Assembly: GCA_020543525.1 (NCBI GenBank)
Contig: JAHYIO010000027.1
Span: forward strand, 1 to 64,000
Direction: 5' to 3'
Length of the DNA stretch: 64,000 bases
Origin: Coriolopsis trogii
Lineage: Eukaryota > Basidiomycota > Agaricomycetes > Polyporales > Polyporaceae
Shown here: positions 53,990 to 64,000 of the stretch, piece after piece
How positions within the stretch are numbered: position 1 is the first letter of the stretch
Layout of the letters: each line of letters opens with the position of its first letter
Notes under the pieces: generated by a model
What the model was told of the DNA's origin: nothing
What the model saw: only the letters and a program-made list of their open reading frames with translations
The model's database searches: none
Translations under genes and position numbers: made by a program

Positions 53990-56124
53990 ATGGCAGGCCT
54001 TCAGACGGACAAGGACATCATCGCTGGGCTCGCTGAGGCCCAGCGCGATGAAGTCGAACTGGAGAAGAAGGGCCTTGCGACGCACGACTCTGCGTCCTCG
54101 CAGGAGCTCGACGGCATTCATGACGGACTCGAGTTTCCTACCGAAGAGGAGAAGACGACGCTCCGCCGTGTGTCCGACAGTTTCCCCATCAGCGCATACC
54201 GTGAGTCCCGCAGTGTCGCAACGCGCCGCTTCGTGTTTGGGCGACGGCGTACAGAGTTCTGACCATGACCGGGTCGATGCGTCCTGCTGTCCTCTCTCGT
54301 CAGTGATCGCGTTCTGCGAGATGGCGGAGCGGTTCTCGTACTACGGGTCTACCGTCGTCTACGTGAGTCCGTTACCGCTGATGTTGCGCAACCCGGCGAT
54401 GCTGATACGCTGTCCGGCTATCTTCAGACGAACTTCCTCCAGCAGCCTCTCCCCGCTGGCTCGCGGACCGGAGCAGACATCAAGCAAGCCGGTGCGTTGG
54501 GCCTCGGGCAACGCACCTCTACTGGTCTCGGTACATTCAACACGTTCTGGTATGTCGCCTGTTGTTTTGGACCGGTTGAGGGAGGAAAGCGTTGACGGGC
54601 ATTCAGGGTGTATGTTATTCCACTCTTCGGAGCATACATCGCCGACACGAGATGGGGTCGCTACAAGACCGTTTGCGTCGCTGTAGGCATCGCGCTCGTC
54701 GGTCACGTCCTCCTTATCGTCTCCGCCGTCCCTGGGGTCATCGAGAAGCCCAATAGCGCGCTCGCTTGCTTTATAATTGCTATCGTCGTCATGGGCGTCG
54801 GCACAGGTGGCTTCAAGGCCAATGTCTCCCCTCTCGTCGCGGAGCAGTACAAAAAGACGAAACAGTTTATTGGACACACGAAGTCAGGCGAGCGCGTCAT
54901 CGTCGACCCGATTCTGACCACGTCACGAATCTACATGTACTTTTATTTCTTCACGAATATCGGAGCGCTCATCGGCCAGATCACGATGGCGTACTCTGAG
55001 AAGGTATGCACCTCACTCTTGGCTATAACATCTGGGTAGAGAAGCTGACTTGTGATCGCGCGCAGTATGTTGGTTTCTGGCTCGCATTTACGCTCCCAAC
55101 CATCGTCTTCCTCCTCTGCCCTCTCGTTTTGTGGGCTGGCCGGAATCGTTACATCCGCTCGCCCCCTCGTGGCTCTGTACTTTCCAAGGCCGTCTTGATC
55201 TGGCGGCAGGCGATGAAGGGCCGTTGGGACCTCAACCCGATCAGACTATGGAAGAACATGAACGCCCCCGACTTCTGGGAGTCTGCCAAGCCGAGCAACT
55301 TCAAGGGCGAGACCAAGCCGTCCTGGATGACGTTCGACGATCAGTGGGTTGACGAGGTCAAGCGCGGGTTCAAGGCGTGCAGCGTCTTCCTCTGGTATCC
55401 GATTTGGTGTACGTTCTCTCGTCTACCGTCCTCTCTGGCCTCGGTTATTCACGTCCTTACAGGGCTCACGTACAACCAGCTGAACAACAACTTGACGTCC
55501 CAGGCGGCGACGATGGTCACGAACGGCATCCCCAACGACGTCCTATCCAACCTCGACCCCTTCGCGCTCATCATCTTCATCCCCATCTGTGACCTGTTCA
55601 TCTATCCCGCCCTCCGCCGGGCGGGCATCAACTTCACCCCGCTGAAGAAGATCACGCTCGGGTTCTACACCGGCGCGGCTGCGATGGTCTGGGCGGCTGT
55701 CGTCCAACACTACATCTACAAGCGCAACCCGTGCGGGTACCAGGTCGCGACGTGCAAGGACGCCGACGGGAACCCGCTCACGTCGGACCTGAACGTGTGG
55801 ATCCAGACGGGATCCTACGTGCTCATCGCGTTCTCGGAGATCCTTGCGTCGATCACCGGTCTCGAGTACGCGTTCACGAAGGCGCCGAAGAACATGCGTT
55901 CGCTCGTCATGTCCGTTTACCTGTTCATGAGCGCGATCAGCGCTGCGCTCGGGGAGGCGTTCGTCGCGCTGTCCGAGGACCCGCTCCTGGTGTGGAACTA
56001 CGGGGTGATGGGCGTGCTCGCGTTCATTGCCGGCACGATCTTCTGGTTCCAGTACCGCCATCTCGACGCTGTCGAGGATGAGCTCAACGCCATCGGCGAA
56101 GGCCAGTACGACGAGAAGCACTAG
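53990..56124 (+). CDS. POT-family proton-coupled oligopeptide transporter, copy B, 597 aa
   Basis: Exons 53990-54200, 54304-54362, 54428-54549, 54607-55003, 55066-55408, 55463-56124 (1,794 nt). The first five exons have exactly the same lengths as in copy A, and all phases agree. Motifs: EMAERFSYYGSTVVY, FNTFWVYVIPLFGAY, IADTRWGRYKT, and the same C-terminal membrane segments. Function as for copy A: import of small peptides at the plasma membrane, driven by the proton gradient. Exons 5 and 6 are almost identical in DNA to copy A over long runs, while exons 1-4 differ at many silent sites. The protein ends in EGQYDEKH. Confidence 0.93.
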
Positions 56125-56278
56125 GTGGAAAGTATCATGCGTCCCTACATATGACGATCTACGAGCTCGCACTGTTGACTGCCTCATAGTTAGTACCATT
56201 ATCAATATATCGCACTCCTATCTTCCTATCTCTCCTCGCCGAGCCGTGAAGTGCGTACATTTTTGCCGGCATACCAAG

Positions 56279-57695
56279 ATGTCAACGTCATTGTCTTCGT
56301 CATGGCCGCACCTCCCTCCTTACGTCATGCACTTTGTGCATTCCGTTGTATCTTCACCTCTCCTCGCGATGTCCGTAGTGCTCTCATGTTCGATGCGGTC
56401 AAGTACTTGTCGGCAACGTCTGGGTTCGTTTTCCGGAAAAGCTCGTCGTAATCTGCATACCCTTGCCCGCGACGATCCTGCGACTGCACACAGCTACCCG
56501 CCGCGCGGATCCGTGAGGACAGCAACCGCCACACACGAGGTGTTGAAGACAAAATCCGTCCAAGACGCACCGCATAGACTCACCCCAAACGCCTTTCTCG
56601 AGCACTTACGATCATCAGATCCTACTCCGCTCGTCTTTCGCGCAGATCCCAGGGTCACACAACGACATGAGGTTCTCAGCTGCTCCGAGACGCTCCTACA
56701 GGTCCTTCGCGTTGCGGGAGACCGGCTGGTGGAGGTGGAGGCTGGGCGATACGACAAGCCCCCTCACCCCTTCCAAGATCACCGCTTTTCACTGCCGCTC
56801 GGGGTATACCTGGACTGGCTCACGGGCACAGACGGTGACGAGGATGACACCAAGTTCTATCTCGCCCAATGGAGGGCCAGTCGAAGGGACATCGATATAT
56901 ACACGAGGCTACGCATCTCACGTCTTCACCTCGGTGTATGCGCATGCCCTGATCTTCGGGCCCCTTCTGTTGCTTAGGTTCCTGGGCTGTCGGAGGTGGT
57001 ACGTCCACCTGCTCTCCTAGCGCCGCTCCTGGAGAAGGCTGCGCTCGACCTGTACCAATCCAGCTTCTTCATCGGTCCCGCAGGGGCAGTGAGTCCGTTC
57101 CACGTCGCGTTTCTAATTTCCGAAACTCGTATCCTCATGGTGGGGCCTCGTGATATACGTACAGATCAGCCCGCTGCACCGTGACCCGTACGGGAACGTC
57201 TACACGCTCTTCGCATCGTCGGAGCCGCGCGTGTACGCGAAGCACTTCCTCCTCTTTCCGCCGTCCGTGACTCGACAGCTCGCCCGGCCGATGCGTGCCA
57301 ACACCGCACAAACGGACTTTTGTCTGCGCAGACGCGCCGCAGCGGCATCTGGGTTCGATGTGGTCGTGGAACCGCAGACTGGAGCTGGGGTTGAGCTTGC
57401 AGACGCGCAGGCGGATGCGTTGCGCGAATCAGGCACGGCGCTGAGCTGCGTTCTGCGGGAAGGAGACGCGCTGTTCCTGCCGCGACACTGGTGGCATCGG
57501 GTGGAGAATGTCGTGCTGCAGCCTGAGTCACCGCTTTCGGAAGTGGGGGAAGCGGAGATGGCGATAGATACGACGGAGGGAGAGAACAAGGGATCAATCG
57601 ACCCCAGTCAGAGTCAGAGAAGGCTCGGTTCGGGTCTTGGTGGCAGAGGATGGACGGCAGGAGTGGGCTGGTGGTTTCTATCGCGGGGTTCGTGA
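56279..57695 (+). CDS. JmjC/cupin-8 domain protein, about 432 aa
   Basis: Exons 56279-56935, 56978-57088, 57165-57695 (1,299 nt). The N-terminus contains a basic, Ser-rich stretch (RQRLGSFSGKARRNLHTLAR) that could be a mitochondrial leader. Then LTPNAFLEHLRSSDPTPLVF, FSLPLGVYLDWL, TKFYLAQW, VVRPPALLAPLLEKAALDLY and SSFFIGPAGA. The iron-binding set of Fe(II)/2-oxoglutarate oxygenases is visible: HxD in SPLHRDPYGNVY and the distal His in LFLPRHWWHRVENV. The layout matches the JMJD5/FIH-type cupin-8 group, which hydroxylates protein side chains; the substrate is unknown. The first intron (42 bp) is inferred from phase and its exact position is uncertain. The C-terminus is WTAGVGWWFLSRGS. Confidence 0.75.
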
Positions 57696-58474
57696 TGCTG
57701 CAGGAGAGAAGACAACGGCCCGGGGCACAGGAGTCAGAGATGGGGACAATAGCAGATCGAGAGTATGTACAATCCCAGCGCTCGGGGCAGTCGACGGTAT
57801 CGAGATAGAAGACTGCGTGCAGCATTTGTGTTGTGTTTGGGGCCCTTTGCGCACACGCGGGGCTGGACCGCGTACGTACTCTGAGCACGAGGTGGCCGAT
57901 GCGTCGTGCTTCTCCTGTGTCTATAGGCTGAAGGTTGTTCTGGGCGGCAGTAAGCCTGCAGTACTTATGACGCGCATGATGGCGCGTGTGCACTCGCTCA
58001 CACGACATATCACAAGCTACAGACACGCTTTTGCAGCGCAGAGGAGGGCAGAGGAGGCTTGTAATGACGCGTTCAGGAGGAGGAACACAGGAGGCGGATG
58101 TACGCATCTTGATCTGAACCACCATGATGGTCTGCGTGCGTGATGGGGCTCCCAAGCCGCACCGGGGCCCGAGAGTATGAATTGATCTGTTGTTGGCTTG
58201 GGCTGGGCTGTGGAAGACAAGGAAGAGAGTGTGCGGGCTGATGGGGAGGCCTGTGTGGGCTGAGAAAGGCAGGTTGCGGTGGCTGAAGCATGGAGGTGGG
58301 GGCGTCTGTTGGGCGGCTCTGCGGTTCTGAACCCCGCACGACCGCGAAGGGATCGCTGGCTGCGTCGAGTCGAGTCGTCTGCCTCGCTCTTCCATCACAG
58401 CCCGCGACTATCTCCTAGAAATACGTCCTAATGTCGCCCTAGTCACCCGCTTCCGCACCGACCCGCCCCCTGCC
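57696..58474. other. Intergenic, ATG13 upstream region
   Basis: A long minus-strand ORF (57,166-58,398) crosses this region but overlaps the JmjC gene antisense and is compositionally a shadow. No gene is recognised. Confidence 0.45.
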
Positions 58475-61148
58475 ATGTCCAATGAGACCCAGAAGGCCGA
58501 CCAGATAGCCCACAGATTATACTTTAAACTCGCCCTAGTCGTCAATCATGCCAGAGCCACGCACGAGCCTCCTCCTACCGCAAAGCTTGACAAATGGGTA
58601 TGTACTTCCTGCCGACCTCCTCCTAGCGTGTTCCTCACAACAAGTGTCTGTTCACCAGTTCAATCTCGAGACCCCTGACCCAGAGACGTTCAAGGAACAC
58701 ACGCGTATCTATCGCTCCATCTCAACCGCGCACACCATCCCGCTCTTCCATCTCCAAGTCCTCCTGTCCATTCCTGAGCTAGCTACCAACCAGGTGCTCG
58801 TCTATCTCGCTCCGGATTCCTCTCGTGTGCGCATCGACCCCACCCCGCGCTACATTGTCCTCGAGTCCTGGACGCTCGACTACTCTCCCCACCCTCACAA
58901 CCAGCCTCTCACCCAGGATGTCGCTCCCTCGACCATGTACAAGCACGGCATCCCGCTCTTCCGTAGTATTTTTACGCTCCTGCGCGTCCTACCGTCCTGG
59001 AAACTCGCCAGGCGTCTGCGCAGACGGGTCGGGGGCAATCGCGGAGGCAACTTTAGCATCGAGTTGCGTGTGGATGGTCTGGACGGCGGCATTCGCCCAG
59101 ATGAAGTCATGAGCTTTGGTGAGCCGCATCTCATTTCTAAACACACATTCTCCTGTTACCACGTTCTGCTCTTCACACTTCTACCTCGTGCATCGCTTCT
59201 ACCCTTCCATCATACCCCATACCACAATTGACTGACTCTGCCATGATCAAACCGTCCCGTGTTTGCCATGTACCCAGATACGACCCCTCCCGCGCTCATG
59301 GGTGTCCTGCAGCAAGAGAGACATTCACTGCCCCCGATCACGCACCCCATGGGTGAGCTTGCTGTCGCGGTCTCGTACCTCACCCAGCCCAATTTCCAGT
59401 TGGACACACTGGAGTCCCTCATGTCGTCGCGCTTCCTGTCGCTCGAAGAGGGGCCGGACTTCACCCCGACCCTCATTAAGAACCAGCAGCGCGACAGCAT
59501 CTCAGCTTCACCAGGCAGCTTGCCTCTCCGCACCTCGTTACCCCGTTCACCCCCGCGCTCGGTCGTGGATAGGTTCGTACTCCCACCACCGTCTGCATCA
59601 CATACCCGGTCCGGGTCCTTCTCGTCAACACAAGCAGCGAGGGGTAGCCCCGGTGCTAGTCCACGCTTGGGCAACATACCTCTACCGGTCACACGCAACC
59701 TGTCGGGAGCTGGGATGGGCACCTCTGGAGTGTCGGACTCGTCATCTTCAAGACAGGGCGCCGCATCCATCGGCTCGCGGGAAGAAATCTCTTCGCTGGC
59801 GGCGCGTATGCGGCGGGAGAGTCTGCAGGGAAGGACGTCGGTACGTGCTATTCATAGCGTTCTACATGACTTCCACCCGCTGACGGCGGCGTGCTGCAGC
59901 TCGACGGCACGTCTGCGAGCGGGGTGCCCATCCGTCGACCGATCACGTCTGTCAACGCGTTCAAGTCGTCGACGATCTCCTCCGGGTCGCCGTCGCTGCA
60001 CTCGCCCTCGCCCTCGCTCCGGCACAACTCCCCACTCTCCGCGGGCGGTGCGGGCCCGTCTCTCCCTTCACGGCCGGCGCAGTCGCCGACATCGTCGCGC
60101 GTCCCACCATCGCCCTCGGGGGTGGGGAGTAACTTTGCGAGCTCGCCTGTGACGCCGTTCAGGCCATCGCCGCCGTTTGTACCGTCGAGCTTGGGCTCGG
60201 GGCGGCCGTCGTCGATGGAGGGGATCCCTGCTAGTCCTTCGGGCGGCTTGGCGAGTGGGTCGCCGAGGAAGCGGTACTCGAGCAGTTTTGGCCAGAAGTA
60301 TGCCCCTGCAGGCGTCGTGCCGGGTGAGAGTCCCAAGAGCAGTCCTCGGAGCGCGCCGAAGGAGTTGGACAAGGTAGGCTTCTGCTGTGCTGTGTGCACG
60401 GTTCTCAACTAAAGGATGACGTCGATTGCAGGCCCCGTCGTACTTGAACACGACTACGGACGACGACGAGATTTCGGCATTCGTGCAAGACATTGACGCG
60501 CGCAAGCCGCTCCCGAGCAGGCGCGAGGGCTCCGAGTCGCCGGGAGGTCCGCTCCCGCCCTACGGCGGCCAACACGCGCGAGAAGCGACCATACGCGAAG
60601 AGTCGCGGTCGTCGGCCTTGTCAGCTGCGGGTGCGCCGAGACTCAGAGAACGGACGGTGTCGACACCGTATCCGGCACAGGGGCCGGTGCTCGCGACGGA
60701 GAGCGCGGTGGACGAGCGGCTGAGGGAGATGAACGAGACGTTCCTAGCCTCGCTCCAGGGCCTTGGACTTGGGTCGAGGCGGCGCGAGGCTAGCGCGTCG
60801 ACGGAGCGGCCGGGCTCGGGCTCTGGGCAGCGTGTTTACGCGCTTGGGACTGGAGGTGGGATTGGGGTGCGGAGAGAGAGCCCGCTGGAGACGGTGAGCT
60901 TGCCGCCTTCGCCGCAGCTGCAGCAGGCGGATAGTCCGAGCGCGAGCGCGAGTGGGAGTGGGAGCGGAGGCATGGGGGGCATCCCGCTTCCGCTGGCGTA
61001 TAGGCGGCAGAGGATGGGCTCGACGGGGAGCGTGAGGAGCGGGTTTAGTATTGCGTCGGAGGAGGTGTTGGGCAGGATGGACCCTGAGCCGAGCGGGAGT
61101 GAGGAGAGGAGGCGGAGTCGGGGGCCTCTCGGGGGTGGAGGTGTGTGA
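58475..61148 (+). CDS. ATG13: Autophagy-related protein 13 (Atg13), 778 aa
   Basis: Exons 58475-58597, 58659-59118, 59278-59840, 59900-60373, 60432-61148 (2,337 nt, phases consistent). The first about 270 residues are the HORMA-type domain: KADQIAHRLYFKLALVVNHA, ESWTLDY, MYKHGIPLFRSIFTLLRVL followed by PSWKLARRLRRR, and HPMGELAVAVSYLTQPNF with ESLMSSRF. The rest is long, disordered and Ser/Pro-rich, as in all Atg13 proteins, with a conserved acidic segment DDDEISAFVQDIDARKPL near residue 555. Atg13 is the regulatory subunit of the Atg1 kinase complex; its phosphorylation state under TOR control sets autophagy initiation, and its tail binds Atg1 and Atg17. Single copy expected, and intact. Confidence 0.93.
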
Positions 61149-62014
61149 GGACGAGAGTGGAGGGCCGGCGGGAAGGATGAGAGATGAGTGTGTATCTTTT
61201 GGTCTCTCCCCTCTCCGTTACCGGCTGTGTTGGTTGACCCCGTTCACTCTGTTTGCCCTCTGTCTTGATCAGGACTCTCGTCTCTGCTGCTCTGCACCCG
61301 CACTCTGCAGTCCATATCCCTGTATTCTGCACCGCGTTGTGTGCATGTCGACGTATGGGTCCCCGTGCCGTGTTATCATCTCGCTCATGTAGCATGCATT
61401 TATTATCTTTGACCGTGGATGTTTGGACTTTGCACGTCCTGGGCCGCTCTGTAGCACATATCGCATGTAGCGGCCCGTCCTGCTGTTGTTGCATTATTAG
61501 TTTCTTTCCCGTCTCTGTTCCCCCAACCCCCACCCCCCCTCGCTCCTCTTCGCGCTTGTACATATCTCATACATATGCTGGGCGCGCATACACTTTCCGT
61601 CATTATACCTGAATTCACCTCATCCAAGCCCCTCGCCCTCCATATGACCCTCTTCTGCATATCCGAGTCATGCATGACCGCCACGCTAGGTGTGCTGTGT
61701 GTCGCATATAGAACCTTCATCCCAGTGTACATTGACAGTATCAGGATACGCCGGCCATGAGATCGCCCTCTCTCAGAGTATCAAGGTTTACCATATCACT
61801 AGTGTCGCAACAGCGTGAATACTATCAATCGCAATATTCTGGGTTAGTGAATAATAAATACTTGAAGGAAACAATGCTTTCGGATTCCAGCCGTGGTAAT
61901 TAAAGTAAGTCGCTTGCATACTGCTGTAAAGTGGGTCCACTGTACAACGGACCGGGCCGGGCCGGGTGAAGGCACCTCTGAGAAGTGGCCGACGGAGGTT
62001 GGTGTTCGGCCAGG
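61149..62014. other. Intergenic
   Basis: ATG13 3' region and promoter of the carboxypeptidase-like gene. Pyrimidine-rich around 61,500-61,560. No gene recognised. Confidence 0.4.
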
Positions 62015-64000
62015 ATGATGTTGTGGCTCTGGGCGGTCTCTCTCTGCTCTGCTGCTCTTTCATATGCAACCGTCGTCCCTGAAAATGGTCAACTCCCTCT
62101 CGGACAGTCTACTACGACGAGTGGCGCAGTATGGAGACGGTATGCTCTGTCCCAAATCCAGCAATGGAGTCTACACGACCTCCTACAGGCTGCTGAGGTA
62201 CGCGAAGAACTGATGCTGTTAGCCATGTCTTTGGGCTTATATCCTTGTGTGCCATAGCGACGAGGTCTGCGGTTCTGGAATGCAGCAGCGTCCCATGTGG
62301 ACATTCTGTTTGAACGTCCTGATGAATCCCTCGACTTTCTCCTTCACGATGTAGGTTCAGTTCCTGCTCATCAAATCGAAGACACCATGTCTCTGTACCG
62401 CCACTGGAATCTGAGCTCGTTTGCGAACTCGACATATCACTCCGTCTACCACCCACTGTCTGAAATAGAGGAGTTCATGGAAGACCTCGCTCGCGAACAT
62501 CCCAGCATAGTTGAGCTCGCCCACCTTGGCCACACTGGAGAGGGCAGGGAGATGCTTGCCATGAAGTTGTCGAAGGAGTCGGTGTCGCCAAAGAGAACGA
62601 GAGGTCGCGATCCCACAGGGAGGAAAACCGGCATCGTGATTACGGGAGCTCAGCATGCACGCGAGGTCAGTAAGTCGTTCGTCACGACTTCCATGAAACA
62701 TCCATCCATCCCTCCTTTTTTCCATCAAGTGGATCGCCACATCGACTGCTCTATATCTCGCGCACTCTCTTGTTGCGGACGAGTCTGAGGAATTCGCTCT
62801 GTCTCGTTGGTTGGAATACTTTGTAAGTCCAACGTGCGAGGCTCTTGACTGTGCGTGCTGACTCTTGCAGGATTTCTACGTAATCCCGGTTCCCAATCCC
62901 GACGGTTATGTCCACACATGGGAGACAGATCGGTTCTGGTACGTATGTTGGACCCTTTGCACGCATCATCCTCCCTGAGCGCCCCACATAGGTACAAGAA
63001 TAGGCAGATTCTCGGCCCTGAAGAGAAATGTATCGGCATCGACATGAACCGGTCAGCTTCTTTACTATTTAGCGACATTTGGACCTCCTGACCCGTCGCT
63101 AGGAATTGGGTATGCTGCCATCCCTTGAACGCCCAGAATGCATGCCGACCACGCTATGATACTGTATAGGGTCACAAATGGAAGTCGAAGTCGCACCTCC
63201 CCGCTCTGTCTAACAGCACCGACGAGTTCGCGCTCTACGTTCCCGGTAGAGGAGCAGACGCGGACCCGTGCTCAACGTGGTATCCTGGGCATCGCCCCTT
63301 CGAGGCTCCTGAAGTGAACAACATCGCCAACTACATCCAGACACTCCCTTCGCTCAAAGCGTTTATTGACCTCCGGAGCTATGGGCAGATGTGTATGTAC
63401 AATCTCTTGGCAAAGTCTCCTGCAATTGTTGAGGCTATCGCTCTTGTGAACAGTATCCACTCCATTCTCATGGTCGTGCAAGAAGACACCCAAGGACGCC
63501 GAAGACCAGCTGGAAGCTGCCCATGGGGCCGCGAACGCTATCAAACAGGTGCACGGCACCGTCTTTTCCGTAAGAGTCCTTCATGGCCATGCCTGATATC
63601 CTGCATTGATATGACGTATATGCGCTCTCCACCAGGCCGGTACACTTTGCGACCAGTTGTACAAGTGAGTGACAGGGTAATCAAAACTTATTTAGAGACT
63701 GGAACATAAGCTGTGAATGCAGAGCATCGGGCAACGTCGTCGATTACATGTACGCCAAGGCGGGCATCAAGTACTCGTTCTCCGTCCACCTCCGCGACAC
63801 TGGGACGGTACGTCGGACCCTTTTAGTCCGAGTGTGTACTGCAAACTGACCCTTCATGATCCCTCTTATGCATCAGTACGGCTTCTCTTTGCCCGCCGAA
63901 TGGATACGACCTGTTGGCGAGGAGACGGCGAACATGATTCGATTCATTGCAACGTTTATCGCCAAGAAACAGAAGTGTACGCAGACCATCTTTCATGTCT
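62015..64000 (+). CDS. ECM14-like M14 metallocarboxypeptidase homologue, 3' end outside window
   Basis: Starts with a signal peptide ([18 protein letters not shown]) and a propeptide with [15 protein letters not shown]. Peptidase domain: [19 protein letters not shown], zinc-binding HxxE in [49 protein letters not shown] then [34 protein letters not shown], and [19 protein letters not shown]. The order matches fungal Ecm14. Two key positions differ from active carboxypeptidases: the second zinc His (DLHSYG) is Arg in DLRSYG (63,367-63,384), and the catalytic Glu of ELRDTG is His in HLRDTG. Loss of the catalytic Glu is known for Ecm14, described as a pseudopeptidase involved in cell-wall function. 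The gene has about ten short introns and reaches the window end near [10 protein letters not shown]. Confidence 0.88.

Noticed and set aside
57166..58398. 410-codon minus-strand ORF
   Set aside because: Antisense to the JmjC gene over most of its length and Ser/Pro/Arg-rich as expected for a GC-rich shadow frame.
1..64000. CRISPR array or bacterial-type operons
   Set aside because: The tandem arrays have no unique spacers of constant length between repeats, and the genes have spliceosomal introns; this is fungal nuclear DNA.

Overview
The window looks like nuclear DNA of an Agaricomycete fungus (mushroom or bracket-fungus lineage, possibly Polyporales; the order is a guess). Reasons: short GT-AG introns of about 42-85 bp that interrupt most genes, lineage-typical families (F-box multigene families, SRPK-like kinases, POT transporters, berberine-bridge oxidoreductases), and a large Rep-helicase Helitron. 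Gene models below were built by hand by joining frames at GT/AG sites; where exon lengths sum to a multiple of three I say so.

The window has two parts. Positions 1 to about 31,000 are gene-poor and repeat-rich: an F-box remnant at the left edge, a 21-bp minisatellite, two minus-strand F-box genes that carry a nucleotidyltransferase-like signature, an 892-residue orphan single-exon gene, an intact 8-exon SRPK-like kinase, decayed gene fragments, an 0.8-kb palindrome-rich element with terminal inverted repeats, an intact 2,107-residue Helitron Rep-helicase with a recognisable 3' terminus, a triplicated hairpin repeat and a 90-bp minisatellite.

Positions 31,300 to 64,000 are gene-dense: a small secreted eight-cysteine protein, a POT peptide transporter, a truncated P450 joined to the tail of a short-chain dehydrogenase, a BBE-like FAD oxidoreductase, a class 3-like aldehyde dehydrogenase, three tandem F-box genes with identical exon layout, an esterase-like phytase-family protein, a second POT transporter copy, a JmjC/cupin-8 protein, the autophagy scaffold ATG13, and an ECM14-like M14 carboxypeptidase homologue running off the right edge.

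There is no sign of one coordinated pathway. The secreted and membrane genes (peptide transporter pair, BBE oxidase, P450, aldehyde dehydrogenase, phytase-family protein, secreted cysteine-rich protein) suit a saprotroph or plant-associated fungus. The tandem F-box genes and the duplicated transporter point to local duplication and gene conversion. The most unusual items are the F-box/NTase-like proteins, the P450-SDR junction, the ECM14-like protein with two changed active-site positions, and the structured repeats.
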